Origin: Chelonobacter sp006228105
GTDB taxonomy: Bacteria; Pseudomonadota; Gammaproteobacteria; Enterobacterales; Pasteurellaceae
Assembly (NCBI RefSeq): GCF_006228105.1
Contig: NZ_VDHH01000034.1
Direction: 5' to 3' (one strand)
DNA: 64,000 bases
The notes under the pieces are model-generated. The model searched no databases, was not told the DNA's origin, and saw nothing but the letters and a program-made list of their open reading frames with translations. Positions 27,158-36,218 of the stretch are shown here, piece by piece. The position numbers and the translations under genes are program-made. Each line of letters opens with the position of its first letter. Within the stretch, counting starts at the first letter, position 1.

Positions 27158-27878
27158 GCGGCGCTCCTTGCAAGAGCTGGTGAAACAGCATTTGTTGCAA
27201 TGCCGATTGCGGGTTTTCAGTCAAGTCGCGTGGTTTTTTACCCTCAGGAAGATGCGCAGGATTTAAAGGTCGGCAGGGATCGTGCAATACATAAATCCGA
27301 TCACCTACGCGAATCGCTTCTTGCGGATCGTGGGTGATCAATAGCACGGTTTTGTGTTGCAATAAGTCACACGCCAGATCTTGCAGTTGCAAACGGGTGA
27401 CCGCATCAAGGGCGGAAAACGGTTCGTCCATCAAAATCAGATCGGCGTTTTGCATCAGCGTGCGCGCCAGTGCCACCCGTTGCCGCTGTCCGCCGGAAAG
27501 TTGCTGGCAACCTTTGTGCAGATGGTTTTCCATTTGCACCGCCGCTAATAAGTGCTCTGCCTGTTGCCGGGATTGACGGTTTTTTTTGCCTTTGAGATGT
27601 TGTTCCAACTGGACATTATCCAGTAGCGACAACCACGGATACAGCGAATCTTGTTGTGCCAGCCAAGCCAGTTTGAGTGGGCGGGGGAAATGAATCTTGC
27701 CTTGCTGAATAGCGGTATTTTCTAAACCGGCAATCGCCCGCAGCAGCGTCGATTTGCCGACGCCGGAACGCCCCAACAACACCGTCCATTGTTGTTGCGG
27801 CAAATCAAAATTGAAATCGGTGAACAGCGCTTGCTGCTCAAACGCCAGGGTTAAGGCGCGAATTTCAACGGCATTCAT
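27144..27878 (-). CDS. thiZ: ThiZ, ABC transporter ATPase for HMP precursor
   Basis: The 244-residue ATPase has Walker A GRSGVGKST, signature LSGGQRQRVALARTL, Walker B LILMDEPFSALD and the switch histidine in LLITHDPQEA. It is the first gene after the TPP riboswitch. GGTGG lies 6 bases before the ATG, and an uptake sequence lies in the leader. The family transports nitrate/sulfonate-type solutes; the context makes HMP precursor the likely substrate. Confidence 0.93.
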   Translation of the reverse strand: MNAVEIRALTLAFEQQALFTDFNFDLPQQQWTVLLGRSGVGKSTLLRAIAGLENTAIQQGKIHFPRPLKLAWLAQQDSLYPWLSLLDNVQLEQHLKGKKNRQSRQQAEHLLAAVQMENHLHKGCQQLSGGQRQRVALARTLMQNADLILMDEPFSALDAVTRLQLQDLACDLLQHKTVLLITHDPQEAIRVGDRIYVLHDPCRPLNPAHLPEGKKPRDLTENPQSALQQMLFHQLLQGAPHELV

Positions 27879-27978
27879 TTTACGCCACCATCGGTTCAGC
27901 GAATGGTTAACTAATGCGTTGCAACAGGTTGAAAATCGGCTAAATCAGAGAAAAGTGCGGTATGGTGTGTTGGCATAT

Positions 27979-28068
27979 TTAGTTTCCTACGTCAGCATTA
28001 ACTGGATCAGGTTCACGGGTTTAATCTCAGCCGTTTTGTGGTCACCACAAAATCAGCACCCCGACTAA
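27979..28068 (-). promoter_or_regulatory. TPP riboswitch (THI element)
   Basis: Read on the minus strand, the element shows CGGGGTGC, GGCTGAGA, ACCCGTGAACCTGATC and GCTGACGTAGG(A)AA in the order of the TPP aptamer. The optional P3 stem is a perfect TTTTGTGG/CCACAAAA hairpin (about 28032-28052). It lies 100 bases before thiZ and should shut off the whole eight-gene operon when thiamine pyrophosphate is abundant. Confidence 0.95.
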
Positions 28069-28214
28069 TGGACATCCAATCTATAAAAATTTCCGCTATA
28101 ACACAACTGTTTTGTTAAATAAATTTGAAGTGGGTCATACTCTTTTATTAAAAAATAAACAGGTAATACGATTGGTGTTAGGATAAATTGTCATCAATTT
28201 TTTAGGAGGAAAAC
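28069..28214. other. Divergent intergenic region, thi operon and ydcF-like gene
   Basis: This AT-rich stretch should contain both promoters. I see no clear paired -35/-10 boxes. TTAGGAGG lies 5 bases before the start of the gene at 28215. Confidence 0.4.
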
Positions 28215-29315
28215 ATGAACTATTTGGATAAATTCAGTAAATTTATGGCCGTTTTTACGCTGTCATGTTTCAGTTTTGCTGCGATGGCCGCTCCAGAAAA
28301 GATCGAAACGCTACAGCCGCAAATGAATTATGAGCAGCTGGTCACCCAGCGGCAGGTTGTTGATGATTTACTAGAGCAAGCGGTGATTTTTCAAAAATCT
28401 CCGGCGAGAGTTTCTGATGCCGGATTTACTGCCAAGTTGCCGAGCAATATGGAAAGCATTGCCACACTGTTGCTGCAAGCTTATGAATTAGAGCCATATC
28501 GGGTTGATTTTTTGTTCGGCGCGGCGAATGCCAATATTTATAACGGGAATGTTGAACAGGCGATTGAGCTGTATAAGCGAGTTTTAGATGTTGCTCCTGA
28601 TGATACTAAAGCCCATATTTATTTGGCGACGTGGAATCGTTTTAGTAACAACAAAAAGGAGAGTGAAGAATATTTTGAACGGTTAAAAGAATTATCGCCG
28701 GAAAAGGCAGCAGTATTAAACAAAATGTTTGCAACTATCGATCGTATTGCGCAGCAACCTATTGTAGATAAGTTAGATGAGAAACTGCCGCCGCAATCTG
28801 CTATTGTGACTTTAGGATATGTGCTTCATCCCGATGGCAGTATGAATGATATTTTGATCCAACGTTTAGAAAAAACACTTGAGCTGGCTAAGCAGAACCC
28901 GAATACGTTGCTGATTGTCACCGGTGGCGTGCCAAAAAATAATAAAACCGAAGCCAATTTGATGAAGCAATGGTTAATAGAACATGGCGTTGCCAGCAAG
29001 CGGATTTATGCGGATAACTATGCTAATTCAACGGTAGAAAATGCCTTGTACTCGCGTTATGCCTTGGCAAAACATGGAATTAAACATGCGGTTTTAATTA
29101 GTTCAGGCAGTCACGTGCGTCGTGGCCAGACGTTATTTGAAATAGCGACTTGGGAATCAGGACCTAAAGATATTCAATTTCAATCGGTGGCAGCATTAGA
29201 TAAACCGCTGGATGAGCTGCAACAAATCAGTGCCAAGGATCTATTGGGTATTTATCGTGATAGCCTTCGGGTGATAGGTTTACCGATGTTTAATAGTGGC
29301 GTATTGCAGGATTAA
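28215..29315 (+). CDS. YdcF/SanA-like DUF218 protein with N-terminal helical repeats
   Basis: This 366-residue exported protein has a signal peptide ending FAAMAA. A TPR-like helical region (about 80-170; FLFGAANANIYNGNVEQAIELYKRV) is followed by a C-terminal DUF218 domain (about 195-350) with IVTLGYVLHPDGS, LIVTGGVPKNNKTEA, ADNYANSTVENA and VLISSGSHVRRG. The family includes ElyC and SanA, which affect envelope integrity. The exact reaction is unknown. Confidence 0.8.
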   Translation: MNYLDKFSKFMAVFTLSCFSFAAMAAPEKIETLQPQMNYEQLVTQRQVVDDLLEQAVIFQKSPARVSDAGFTAKLPSNMESIATLLLQAYELEPYRVDFLFGAANANIYNGNVEQAIELYKRVLDVAPDDTKAHIYLATWNRFSNNKKESEEYFERLKELSPEKAAVLNKMFATIDRIAQQPIVDKLDEKLPPQSAIVTLGYVLHPDGSMNDILIQRLEKTLELAKQNPNTLLIVTGGVPKNNKTEANLMKQWLIEHGVASKRIYADNYANSTVENALYSRYALAKHGIKHAVLISSGSHVRRGQTLFEIATWESGPKDIQFQSVAALDKPLDELQQISAKDLLGIYRDSLRVIGLPMFNSGVLQD

Positions 29316-29328
29316 CGGAGGAGTAAAT

Positions 29329-29826
29329 ATGAAAGTCAGCAGTTCAGCGATTAAAAACGGGTTTTTTGAGGATAAATACGGCAAGCGGGGCACGCAATTC
29401 AGTCCGAACGGCATGCCGAACTATTCGATTCCGCTGGACATCAGCGATGTGCCTGCAGGCACAAAGTCGTTTGCGTTGGTGTTGGAAGATAAAGATGCGG
29501 TCGGGGCGGCGGGCTATGTGTGGATTCATTGGCTGGTCGCCAATCTGCAGCGCACATCGTTGCCGGAAAACGACAGCATTTCCGCTACCGATTATGTGCA
29601 AGGCAGAAATAGCTGGTCGGGAAAATTGGGCGGCTTATCGGCGGAAGAAGCCTCGTTTTACGGCGGCATGGCGCCACCGAATGCGGATCACCGTTATGAG
29701 CTTTATGTCTATGCACTGGATTGCGAATTGGATTTAGCACCGGGTTTCGGCTTTAATGATCTCCATTTTGCGATGCAGGGGCATATTCTTGATCGGGCTT
29801 ATCTGGTTGGGGTTTATACGCTTTAA
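29329..29826 (+). CDS. YbhB/YbcL-family (PEBP, Raf-kinase-inhibitor-like) protein
   Basis: The 165-residue protein has GMPNYSIPLDISDVPAGTKSFALVLEDKDA and GYVWIHWLVANL, typical of bacterial phosphatidylethanolamine-binding-protein folds. No signal peptide is visible, so it is cytoplasmic. GGAGGAG precedes the ATG at 29329. An earlier in-frame ATG lies inside the preceding gene and is rejected. The role of this family in bacteria is poorly known. Confidence 0.88.
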   Translation: MKVSSSAIKNGFFEDKYGKRGTQFSPNGMPNYSIPLDISDVPAGTKSFALVLEDKDAVGAAGYVWIHWLVANLQRTSLPENDSISATDYVQGRNSWSGKLGGLSAEEASFYGGMAPPNADHRYELYVYALDCELDLAPGFGFNDLHFAMQGHILDRAYLVGVYTL

Positions 29827-29844
29827 TCCGCTTAAGATTGAATT

Positions 29845-29879
29845 AAAGTGCGGTCAGCAGCAATCTCTGACCGCACTTT
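29845..29879 (+). terminator. Inverted uptake-sequence pair, probable terminator
   Basis: AAAGTGCGGTCAG and its exact complement flank a 9-base loop. Paired uptake sequences that form terminators are a known feature of Haemophilus-type genomes. It ends the ydcF-like/PEBP unit. Confidence 0.85.
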
Positions 29880-29968
29880 CGCATTTTCAGTGTGCAATAC
29901 CATGACCTTTCGCCTAAATTCAAGTATAATGTGTGCCATTTTCTCTTAACCATCAGCGATAACTAAAC

Positions 29969-30877
29969 ATGAGTTCAACATTCAACGTAAAAACCTTTCA
30001 AGGTATGATTCTCGCCCTGCAAGAATACTGGGCAAACGTGGGCTGCACGGTGGTGCAACCTTTTGATATGGAAGTCGGGGCGGGCACGTCACATCCGATG
30101 ACCGCACTTCGGGCGTTAGGGCCGGAGCCGATGGCATTTGCCTATGTGCAGCCGTCGCGTCGTCCGACCGACGGGCGTTACGGCGAAAACCCGAATCGTC
30201 TGCAGCACTATTACCAATTCCAAGTGGTGATCAAACCGTCACCGGATAACATTCAGGAGCTGTATTTAGACAGTTTGAAAATGCTTGGTTTTGACCCGAC
30301 GCAGAATGATATCCGTTTTGTGGAAGACAACTGGGAAAATCCGACGCTGGGCGCCTGGGGCTTGGGTTGGGAAGTGTGGCTGAACGGCATGGAAGTGACC
30401 CAGTTTACCTATTTCCAACAAGTGGGCGGTCTGGAGTGCAAGCCGGTGACCGGCGAAATTACCTATGGTTTAGAGCGCTTGGCGATGTATATTCAAGGTG
30501 TGGACAGCGTGTATGACTTGGTGTGGTCGGACGGTGCGTTGGGCAAAACCACTTATGGCGATGTGTTCCACCAAAACGAAGTGGAGCAATCGACCTATAA
30601 CTTTGAATACGCCAACACCGAATTTTTATTTTACTGCTTCGAACAATACGAAAAAGAAGCGCAGCAACTGTTAGCATTGGAAAAACCGTTGCCACTTCCG
30701 GCTTATGAACGTATTTTAAAAGCAGCGCACAGTTTTAACTTGTTGGATGCACGCAAAGCGATTTCGGTGACCGAACGCCAGCGCTATATTTTACGCATTC
30801 GTGCGCTGACGAAAGGCGTTGCTGAAGCCTATTATGCCAGCCGTGAAGCCTTGGGCTTTCCGGGCTGTAAAAAATAA
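29969..30877 (+). CDS. glyQ: GlyQ, glycyl-tRNA synthetase alpha subunit
   Basis: The 302-residue class II synthetase subunit begins TFQGMILALQEYWANVGCTV and contains QPFDMEVGAGTSHPMTALRALGPEP and ERLAMYIQGVDSVYDL. It pairs with GlyS to charge tRNA-Gly. In many bacteria glyS follows directly. Here three genes (30903-33255) separate the two. Confidence 0.97.
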   Translation: MSSTFNVKTFQGMILALQEYWANVGCTVVQPFDMEVGAGTSHPMTALRALGPEPMAFAYVQPSRRPTDGRYGENPNRLQHYYQFQVVIKPSPDNIQELYLDSLKMLGFDPTQNDIRFVEDNWENPTLGAWGLGWEVWLNGMEVTQFTYFQQVGGLECKPVTGEITYGLERLAMYIQGVDSVYDLVWSDGALGKTTYGDVFHQNEVEQSTYNFEYANTEFLFYCFEQYEKEAQQLLALEKPLPLPAYERILKAAHSFNLLDARKAISVTERQRYILRIRALTKGVAEAYYASREALGFPGCKK

Positions 30878-30902
30878 ACTGCAATAAAGAAGTAGGTAAA
30901 CA

Positions 30903-31166
30903 ATGACCAAGCCAGTTCTGTTTTTCGCACACCTTTGCCCCGACACCGAGCCGTTTGTGGCGGAGTTAGATGCCTTAAAGGTGGAGTATGAAAGCGTGAA
31001 TATTTTTGAAAGTATGGCAAATTTTAAACGCTTTTTAAAACTGCGTGATATTGACCGCACTTTTGATGAGGCGAAACAAAAGGGCTATATCGGCATTCCG
31101 GCACTGTTGATGGCAAACGGCGAAATTATTCTTGAGCTGAATGAATTAAAACGCCGATTGGGTTAA
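30903..31166 (+). CDS. Small glutaredoxin-like protein
   Basis: The 87-residue protein has a thioredoxin-fold start with an active-site-like CPDT motif (residues 13-16) and a cis-proline IPALL (about 63-67). It resembles the glutaredoxin-related proteins found next to glyQ in Pasteurellaceae. Only one cysteine is present, so it would act by a monothiol mechanism if it is active. Its substrate is unknown. Confidence 0.75.
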   Translation: MTKPVLFFAHLCPDTEPFVAELDALKVEYESVNIFESMANFKRFLKLRDIDRTFDEAKQKGYIGIPALLMANGEIILELNELKRRLG

Positions 31167-31170
31167 GTCT

Positions 31171-32214
31171 ATGAATTCACTGCAAACGACCGAGCAGCAA
31201 TTAATCAGTAATATTGCGAATATTATCACCGCAGCACGCCAGCAAGTGCGGCAGACGGTGAATATCGCGATGGTGCAAAGCTATTGGGAAATCGGACGTT
31301 TGATTGTGGAAGACGAACAACAAGGTGAACAGCGTGCGCAATACGGAAAACATCTGTTACAAGAGATTTCGCACCGCTTAACGGACATGTTTGGTAAGGG
31401 ATTTGATGTTACCAATTTACGCAATATGCGCTTGTTTTATTTAGCGTTTCCAATTCGAGACGCAGTGCGTCTCGAATTGAGTTGGACACATTATCGAAGT
31501 TTAATTCGCATTGAAAACCCACAAGCGAGGCAATGGTATCAGCAAGAAGCGATTGAAAATAACTGGTCTTCTCGAGCCTTAGATCGCCAAATTTCGGTTT
31601 TATATTACGAACGGTTATTGGCAAGTCAAAATAAAGCCTTGGTTACGCAAGAAGCGGAACAAAAAACTGAACCGTTAAAAGAAAGCATTCACGATTATCT
31701 GCGTGATCCCTATATTTTGGACTTCTTGAATTTGCAAGATAAAACCTATCAAGAAAACCAGATTGAACAAGCGATTATTAGCAATTTGCAAGATTTTCTG
31801 TTGGAACTCGGTAAAGGTTTCGCCTTTGTCGAACGACAAAAACGCGTACGGTTTGACGATGAAGATTTTTATATTGATTTGGTTTTCTATAATTTCAAAC
31901 TGAAATGTTTTTTATTGATTGACCTCAAAATCGGCAAATTGAAGCATCAAGATATCGGGCAAATGGATACCTATGTGCGTTTATATGACGAGCAATTTAA
32001 AGGCGAAGATGATAACCCGACCATCGGCTTAGTCTTATGCAGCGAACAGAGTGAAGCAGTGGCGAAATATTCGGTGCTTGCCGACAGAAAACAGATTTTC
32101 AGCTCAAAATATGTCGCATATTTACCGACCGAACAAGAATTGGAACGGCAATTGACGACTAGTGTAATGCAAGTGCGAGAAGCAGCGGCAATGTATAAAG
32201 TAAAGTATAACTAA
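31171..32214 (+). CDS. DUF1016/YhcG PD-(D/E)XK nuclease-like protein, copy 1
   Basis: The 347-residue protein has the N-terminal DUF1016 domain (SYWEIGRLIVEDEQQG, LSWTHYRSLI at 103-112) and a C-terminal PD-(D/E)XK domain with D236 in EDFYIDLVFY and D251-L-K253. The family is linked to helicase-nuclease or defence functions, but its target is unknown. A perfect 29-base palindrome occupies codons 94-103 just before LSWTHY. The ATG lies 5 bases after the preceding gene. About 40-45% similarity by eye to the next gene shows that the pair is paralogous. Confidence 0.9.
   Translation: MNSLQTTEQQLISNIANIITAARQQVRQTVNIAMVQSYWEIGRLIVEDEQQGEQRAQYGKHLLQEISHRLTDMFGKGFDVTNLRNMRLFYLAFPIRDAVRLELSWTHYRSLIRIENPQARQWYQQEAIENNWSSRALDRQISVLYYERLLASQNKALVTQEAEQKTEPLKESIHDYLRDPYILDFLNLQDKTYQENQIEQAIISNLQDFLLELGKGFAFVERQKRVRFDDEDFYIDLVFYNFKLKCFLLIDLKIGKLKHQDIGQMDTYVRLYDEQFKGEDDNPTIGLVLCSEQSEAVAKYSVLADRKQIFSSKYVAYLPTEQELERQLTTSVMQVREAAAMYKVKYN
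31451..31479. repeat. Perfect 29-bp palindrome inside DUF1016 copy 1
   Basis: The 14-base arms (left arm CAATTCGAGACGCA) are exact reverse complements around a single central G. The palindrome ends directly before the AGTTGG codons of LSWTHY. It stays in frame and encodes IRDAVRLEL. Confidence 0.95.
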
Positions 32215-33255
32215 ATGGATAATAACCTGTTAATTTCAGTAGAAAATTCACAAATCTTTGTGAACGAAATCAGTGAATTGATCCAATCGTCAAAACAGCG
32301 AGCGGCGGTTGCTGTCAATGCGGAATTGACCTTATTGTATTGGCATGTTGGGAAGCGGATCAATGAATATGTTTTACAAGGTGATCGTGGAGATTATGGT
32401 CAGCAAGTTATTACGATATTAGCTAAAAAATTGACAGAACAGTTCGGCAAAGGTTGGGGACGTACCCATTTATTATATTGTATAAAATTTGCAGAAATCT
32501 TTTCAGATATTGAGATTGTCCACGCACTGCGTGGACAATTAAGTTGGACGCATTTTAAAACCTTGTCGTATATTGAGGATCCATTAAAGCGAGAGTTTTA
32601 TGCCACGATGGCGGCACAAGAATGCTGGTCTACTCGAACCTTAGATGAGCGAATCGGTTCGTTATTATTTGAACGGACAGCGATTTCTAAAAAGCCCGAT
32701 GAAACCGTTATTCAAGAGCTTAATTTATTAAGAAAGCAAGGGCAGTATAATCAATCTTTGGTATTAAAAGATCCCTATATTTTGGATTTTTTAGAGTTGA
32801 ATGATCGGTATTTAGAAAAAGATCTTGAAGATGCTATTTTGCGAGAAATAGAACAGTTTTTATTGGAACTGGGAGCAGGATTCACTTTTATCGCACGGCA
32901 GAAACGTATTCAGATTGATGAAGATGATTTTTATATTGATTTACTGTTTTATAATCGCAAATTAAAGCGGTTAATTGCAATTGAACTGAAAACAGAAAAA
33001 TTTAAACCTGCGCATAAAAGCCAAATGGAATTATATTTGGCATGGTTGGCAAAATATGAACAGGAAGAAGATGAAAATCCACCATTGGGCATTATTCTGT
33101 GTACTTCAAAAAAGCAAGAACAAGTAGAATTATTGGATTTAAAGCAATCGGATATCCATATTGCTGAGTATTTAACCGTATTACCATCTAAAAAGTTATT
33201 AGAACAGCGATTGCATTTGGCAGTCAAAAAAGCAAAACAGCGATTTTCCCATTAA
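32215..33255 (+). CDS. DUF1016/YhcG PD-(D/E)XK nuclease-like protein, copy 2
   Basis: This 346-residue paralogue starts directly at the stop of copy 1 (TAAATG). It shares LYWHVGKRINEYVLQG, LSWTHFKTLSYIED, DPYILDFLELNDRYLE and the nuclease core DDFYIDLLFYNRKLKRLIAIELKTEKF, here with the canonical E-x-K. A perfect 25-base palindrome lies at the same distance before LSWTH as in copy 1. Tandem divergent copies suggest either a two-subunit enzyme or a paired specificity. Confidence 0.9.
   Translation: MDNNLLISVENSQIFVNEISELIQSSKQRAAVAVNAELTLLYWHVGKRINEYVLQGDRGDYGQQVITILAKKLTEQFGKGWGRTHLLYCIKFAEIFSDIEIVHALRGQLSWTHFKTLSYIEDPLKREFYATMAAQECWSTRTLDERIGSLLFERTAISKKPDETVIQELNLLRKQGQYNQSLVLKDPYILDFLELNDRYLEKDLEDAILREIEQFLLELGAGFTFIARQKRIQIDEDDFYIDLLFYNRKLKRLIAIELKTEKFKPAHKSQMELYLAWLAKYEQEEDENPPLGIILCTSKKQEQVELLDLKQSDIHIAEYLTVLPSKKLLEQRLHLAVKKAKQRFSH
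32515..32539. repeat. Perfect 25-bp palindrome inside DUF1016 copy 2
   Basis: The 12-base arms (left arm ATTGTCCACGCA) are exact reverse complements around a central C. The centre is 15 bases before the AGTTGG of LSWTH, the same offset as in copy 1. The central bases CGCA-N-TGCG are shared with copy 1 while the outer arms differ. Confidence 0.95.
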
Positions 33256-33364
33256 TAAAGCCTCACTTCCGCCTTAAAATAGGTATTAAAGTGCGGTTTT
33301 TAATAGACTATATTTGATGAATAAAACGTGGTTAAGCTACGTTAAGTTAATAAAGAGAACAAAA

Positions 33365-35434
33365 ATGACAACACAAAATTTCCTGGTTGAGATCGGCACT
33401 GAAGAGTTGCCACCGAAGGCGTTGAAAAAATTGGCAACCGCATTTGCCGAGAATATACAGCAAGCCCTAACTCAAGAAGGCTTAGCCTTCGACAACGTAG
33501 CCTGGTTTGCCGCACCTCGTCGTTTGGCGGTGAAAGTGAGTGCGTTGGCGACAGAACAGCCGAGCAAGCAGATCGAAAAACGCGGACCGGCAGTGGCGGC
33601 GGCGTTTGATGCCGAAGGCAAGCCGACCAAAGCGGCAGAAGGCTGGGCGCGTGGTTGTGGCATTACTGTGGAGCAGGCGGAGCGAGTCGCCAGCGATAAA
33701 GGCGAATGGTTGTTTTACCGCACGTTGGAAGCCGGCAAGCAGACCAAAACGCTGTTGATCGATTTGGTTGCCAATGCGTTGGCTAAATTACCGATTGCCA
33801 AGCCGATGCGTTGGGCAGACAAAACCGTACAATTTATCCGCCCGGTGCATACTGTTACATTGTTATTGGGTGATGAATTGATTGAAGGCGAAATTTTGGG
33901 CGTAGCGAGTGGCACGACTATTCGCGGACACCGTTTCTTAGGCGAACGTGAATTCCAAATCAGCCATGCCGATCAATATCCTGCGTTGTTAGCGGAAAAA
34001 GGCAGCGTGATTGCCGATTTTGAGCAGCGTAAAGCCTTAATTTTGGCAAAAGCGCAAGAAAAAGCGAGCGCACTTGGCGGCGTGGCGGATATTGAAGAGG
34101 ATCTGCTGGATGAAGTGACTTCATTGGTGGAATACCCGAATGTGCTGACCGCAACCTTCGAGGAGCGGTTTTTGGCGGTGCCGGCGGAAGCCTTGGTTTA
34201 CACCATGAAAGGCGACCAAAAGTATTTCCCGATTTATGACAAAGACGGAAAATTATTACCGCACTTTATCTTCGTTTCCAATATCAATCCGCAAGATCCA
34301 ACGGCAATCATCGAAGGCAACGAGAAAGTGGTGCGTCCACGTTTAAGCGATGCGGAGTTTTTCTTCAAAACCGACTTAAAACAACATTTGGAAGATAACT
34401 TGCCACGTTTGGAAAGCGTATTATTCCAACAGCAGCTTGGTACGTTGCGTGACAAAACCACACGCATTGAGGCATTAAGCGGCATTATCGCAGCACAAAT
34501 TGGTGCGGACGAAACCCAAGCCAAACGTGCCGGTTTGCTGTCGAAATGTGATCTGATGACCAATATGGTATTTGAATTCACCGATACCCAGGGAGTGATG
34601 GGCATGCACTATGCCCGTCATGATGGCGAAGACGAAGCCGTCGCAGTGGCATTGAACGAACAGTATATGCCACGTTTTGCCGGCGATGAACTGCCGCATA
34701 GTTTAGTGGCGTGTTCGGTGGCGTTGGCGGATAAATTGGATACCCTGAGCGGCATTTTCGGTATCGGGCAACACCCGAAAGGCGACAAAGACCCGTTTGC
34801 GTTGCGCCGTGCCGCCTTGGGCGTGTTGCGGATTATCGTCGAGAAAAAACTGCCGTTGGATTTACAACAACTGGTTGAAAGTGCAGTGGCATTATACGGT
34901 GATAAGCTGAGCAATACCAACGTGGTGGCGGACGTAGTGGACTTTATGCTCGGTCGTTTCCGTGCCTGGTACCAAGACGAAGGTTTTAGCGTGGATGTGA
35001 TCCAAGCAGTGTTGGCACGCCGTCCGACCAAACCTGCCGATTTTGACAAACGCGTGCGCGCGGTGACACATTTCCGCACCTTAGATTGCGCCGCAGCGCT
35101 GGCAGCCGCCAACAAACGTGTATCGAATATTTTGGCAAAAGTGGAAGGGGAATTACCGACTGTAGTCAACCGCACTTTGTGCCAAGATGCAGCGGAAATT
35201 GCGTTGGCGGAGCAAGTGACGGCGTTGCAACAAAAATTGCAACCGCTGTTTGCCAATGGCGATTATCAAACCGCACTTGAGCAGCTAGCCGCCTTGCGCC
35301 AGCCGATTGATAATTTCTTCGATAATGTGATGGTGAATGCCGAAGATCCGGCGTTGCGCAACAACCGCTTGGCGCTATTGCACAATCTGCGTGAATTGTT
35401 CTTGCAAGTGGCGGATATTTCGTTGTTGCAATAA
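33365..35434 (+). CDS. glyS: GlyS, glycyl-tRNA synthetase beta subunit
   Basis: The 689-residue subunit begins NFLVEIGTEELPPKALKKLA and contains GDQKYFPIYDKDGKLLPHF, MHYARHDGEDEAVAVALNEQY and FFDNVMVNAEDPALRNNRL. It supplies the tRNA-binding and HD-like domains of the alpha2beta2 enzyme. The ATG at 33365 gives the normal length. A longer frame from 33314 adds an unlikely 17 residues. Confidence 0.97.
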   Translation: MTTQNFLVEIGTEELPPKALKKLATAFAENIQQALTQEGLAFDNVAWFAAPRRLAVKVSALATEQPSKQIEKRGPAVAAAFDAEGKPTKAAEGWARGCGITVEQAERVASDKGEWLFYRTLEAGKQTKTLLIDLVANALAKLPIAKPMRWADKTVQFIRPVHTVTLLLGDELIEGEILGVASGTTIRGHRFLGEREFQISHADQYPALLAEKGSVIADFEQRKALILAKAQEKASALGGVADIEEDLLDEVTSLVEYPNVLTATFEERFLAVPAEALVYTMKGDQKYFPIYDKDGKLLPHFIFVSNINPQDPTAIIEGNEKVVRPRLSDAEFFFKTDLKQHLEDNLPRLESVLFQQQLGTLRDKTTRIEALSGIIAAQIGADETQAKRAGLLSKCDLMTNMVFEFTDTQGVMGMHYARHDGEDEAVAVALNEQYMPRFAGDELPHSLVACSVALADKLDTLSGIFGIGQHPKGDKDPFALRRAALGVLRIIVEKKLPLDLQQLVESAVALYGDKLSNTNVVADVVDFMLGRFRAWYQDEGFSVDVIQAVLARRPTKPADFDKRVRAVTHFRTLDCAAALAAANKRVSNILAKVEGELPTVVNRTLCQDAAEIALAEQVTALQQKLQPLFANGDYQTALEQLAALRQPIDNFFDNVMVNAEDPALRNNRLALLHNLRELFLQVADISLLQ

Positions 35435-35451
35435 TTTTATTGAATATTGGA

Positions 35452-35488
35452 AATAAAACCGTGTCGGCGCAGTCAGCACGGTTTTATT
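35452..35488 (+). terminator. Terminator downstream of glyS
   Basis: AATAAAACCGTG and its exact complement form a 12-bp stem with a 13-base loop. The descending arm is T-rich (GGTTTTATT), as in a bidirectional intrinsic terminator. Confidence 0.8.
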
Positions 35489-35633
35489 GTAGCTTGGATT
35501 TGAGGGTTTAATGTGCGTTAAGTCATGTTTTTGTAATTAATAAATCTATCAATATTCCCTTTTATGCAAAAATTCTCTAAACTTATGTATTACTTGAAAT
35601 ACAATTGATTCTCAAATCATCGGGCTGGTAAGC
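35489..35633. other. Upstream region of the aryl-polyene cluster
   Basis: This AT-rich region has no gene. It probably holds the promoter of the 19-gene cluster, because no comparable gap occurs again until 51165. A TTGA-TTC-TCAA inverted element lies near 35607, but I cannot assign a regulator. Confidence 0.4.
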
Positions 35634-36218
35634 GTGCGATATTTTTTCTTGGTTATTCTCTTTTTATTGGTATCTTGTCAGAGCAGAACCGGCACTGATT
35701 ATTATCTTGAACGTGGTAACAACTTCGTTCGTTTGCCTTCATTAACTCAGTCCCCTACCTTAGTTTTACAGCAGTTGTTAACGGTTAATACTGATGTTTC
35801 ACCCAATTCTGAATCCGTACTAACCGCACTTGAGCTTTCGCCACAGCATTTAACATTGAATGTTTTTTCTACCTTGGGCATCAAATTGGCACAAGTGGAA
35901 TATGATGGTGAGCAGTTGCGAGTGACACAACAATTGCCCTTTGCAGAACAGACGTTGCCACCGATTAATCAAGTAGTCGGCGATATTTTATTAAGCGTAT
36001 TGCCGTTGAAAACCTGGCAGCATTATTTGCCAAAAGATTGGAATTTAGTTCAACAAGGATTGCGGCGCAATTTACTGGATGACAAAGGGGATGCCGTGAT
36101 CACGATTTTATATGATAAAGCATCGCCACAACAGGTGGTTTCCATTCAACATCACCGCTTTAATTATATGATTTCAATTCAAAATTTGGTGGTTGAATAT
36201 AACAAAAATGCAAAATAA
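35634..36218 (+). CDS. DUF3261-type lipoprotein of the aryl-polyene cluster
   Basis: The 194-residue protein has a lipoprotein signal (FFLVILFLLVSC, Cys at about 15) and a predicted beta-rich body. DUF3261 lipoproteins are routine members of APE clusters and probably help place the lipid in the outer membrane. The start is GTG at 35634. It overlaps the next gene by 11 bp and opens the cluster here. Confidence 0.8.
   Translation: MRYFFLVILFLLVSCQSRTGTDYYLERGNNFVRLPSLTQSPTLVLQQLLTVNTDVSPNSESVLTALELSPQHLTLNVFSTLGIKLAQVEYDGEQLRVTQQLPFAEQTLPPINQVVGDILLSVLPLKTWQHYLPKDWNLVQQGLRRNLLDDKGDAVITILYDKASPQQVVSIQHHRFNYMISIQNLVVEYNKNAK

Noticed and set aside
35600..35625. Possible Fur-like box before the aryl-polyene cluster
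   Set aside because: Only a short TTGA/TCAA inverted element is present; it does not match the 19-bp consensus well.
36193..36207. TTG start for the first ketosynthase
   Set aside because: The ATG at 36208 is a better start; no ribosome-binding site supports the TTG.
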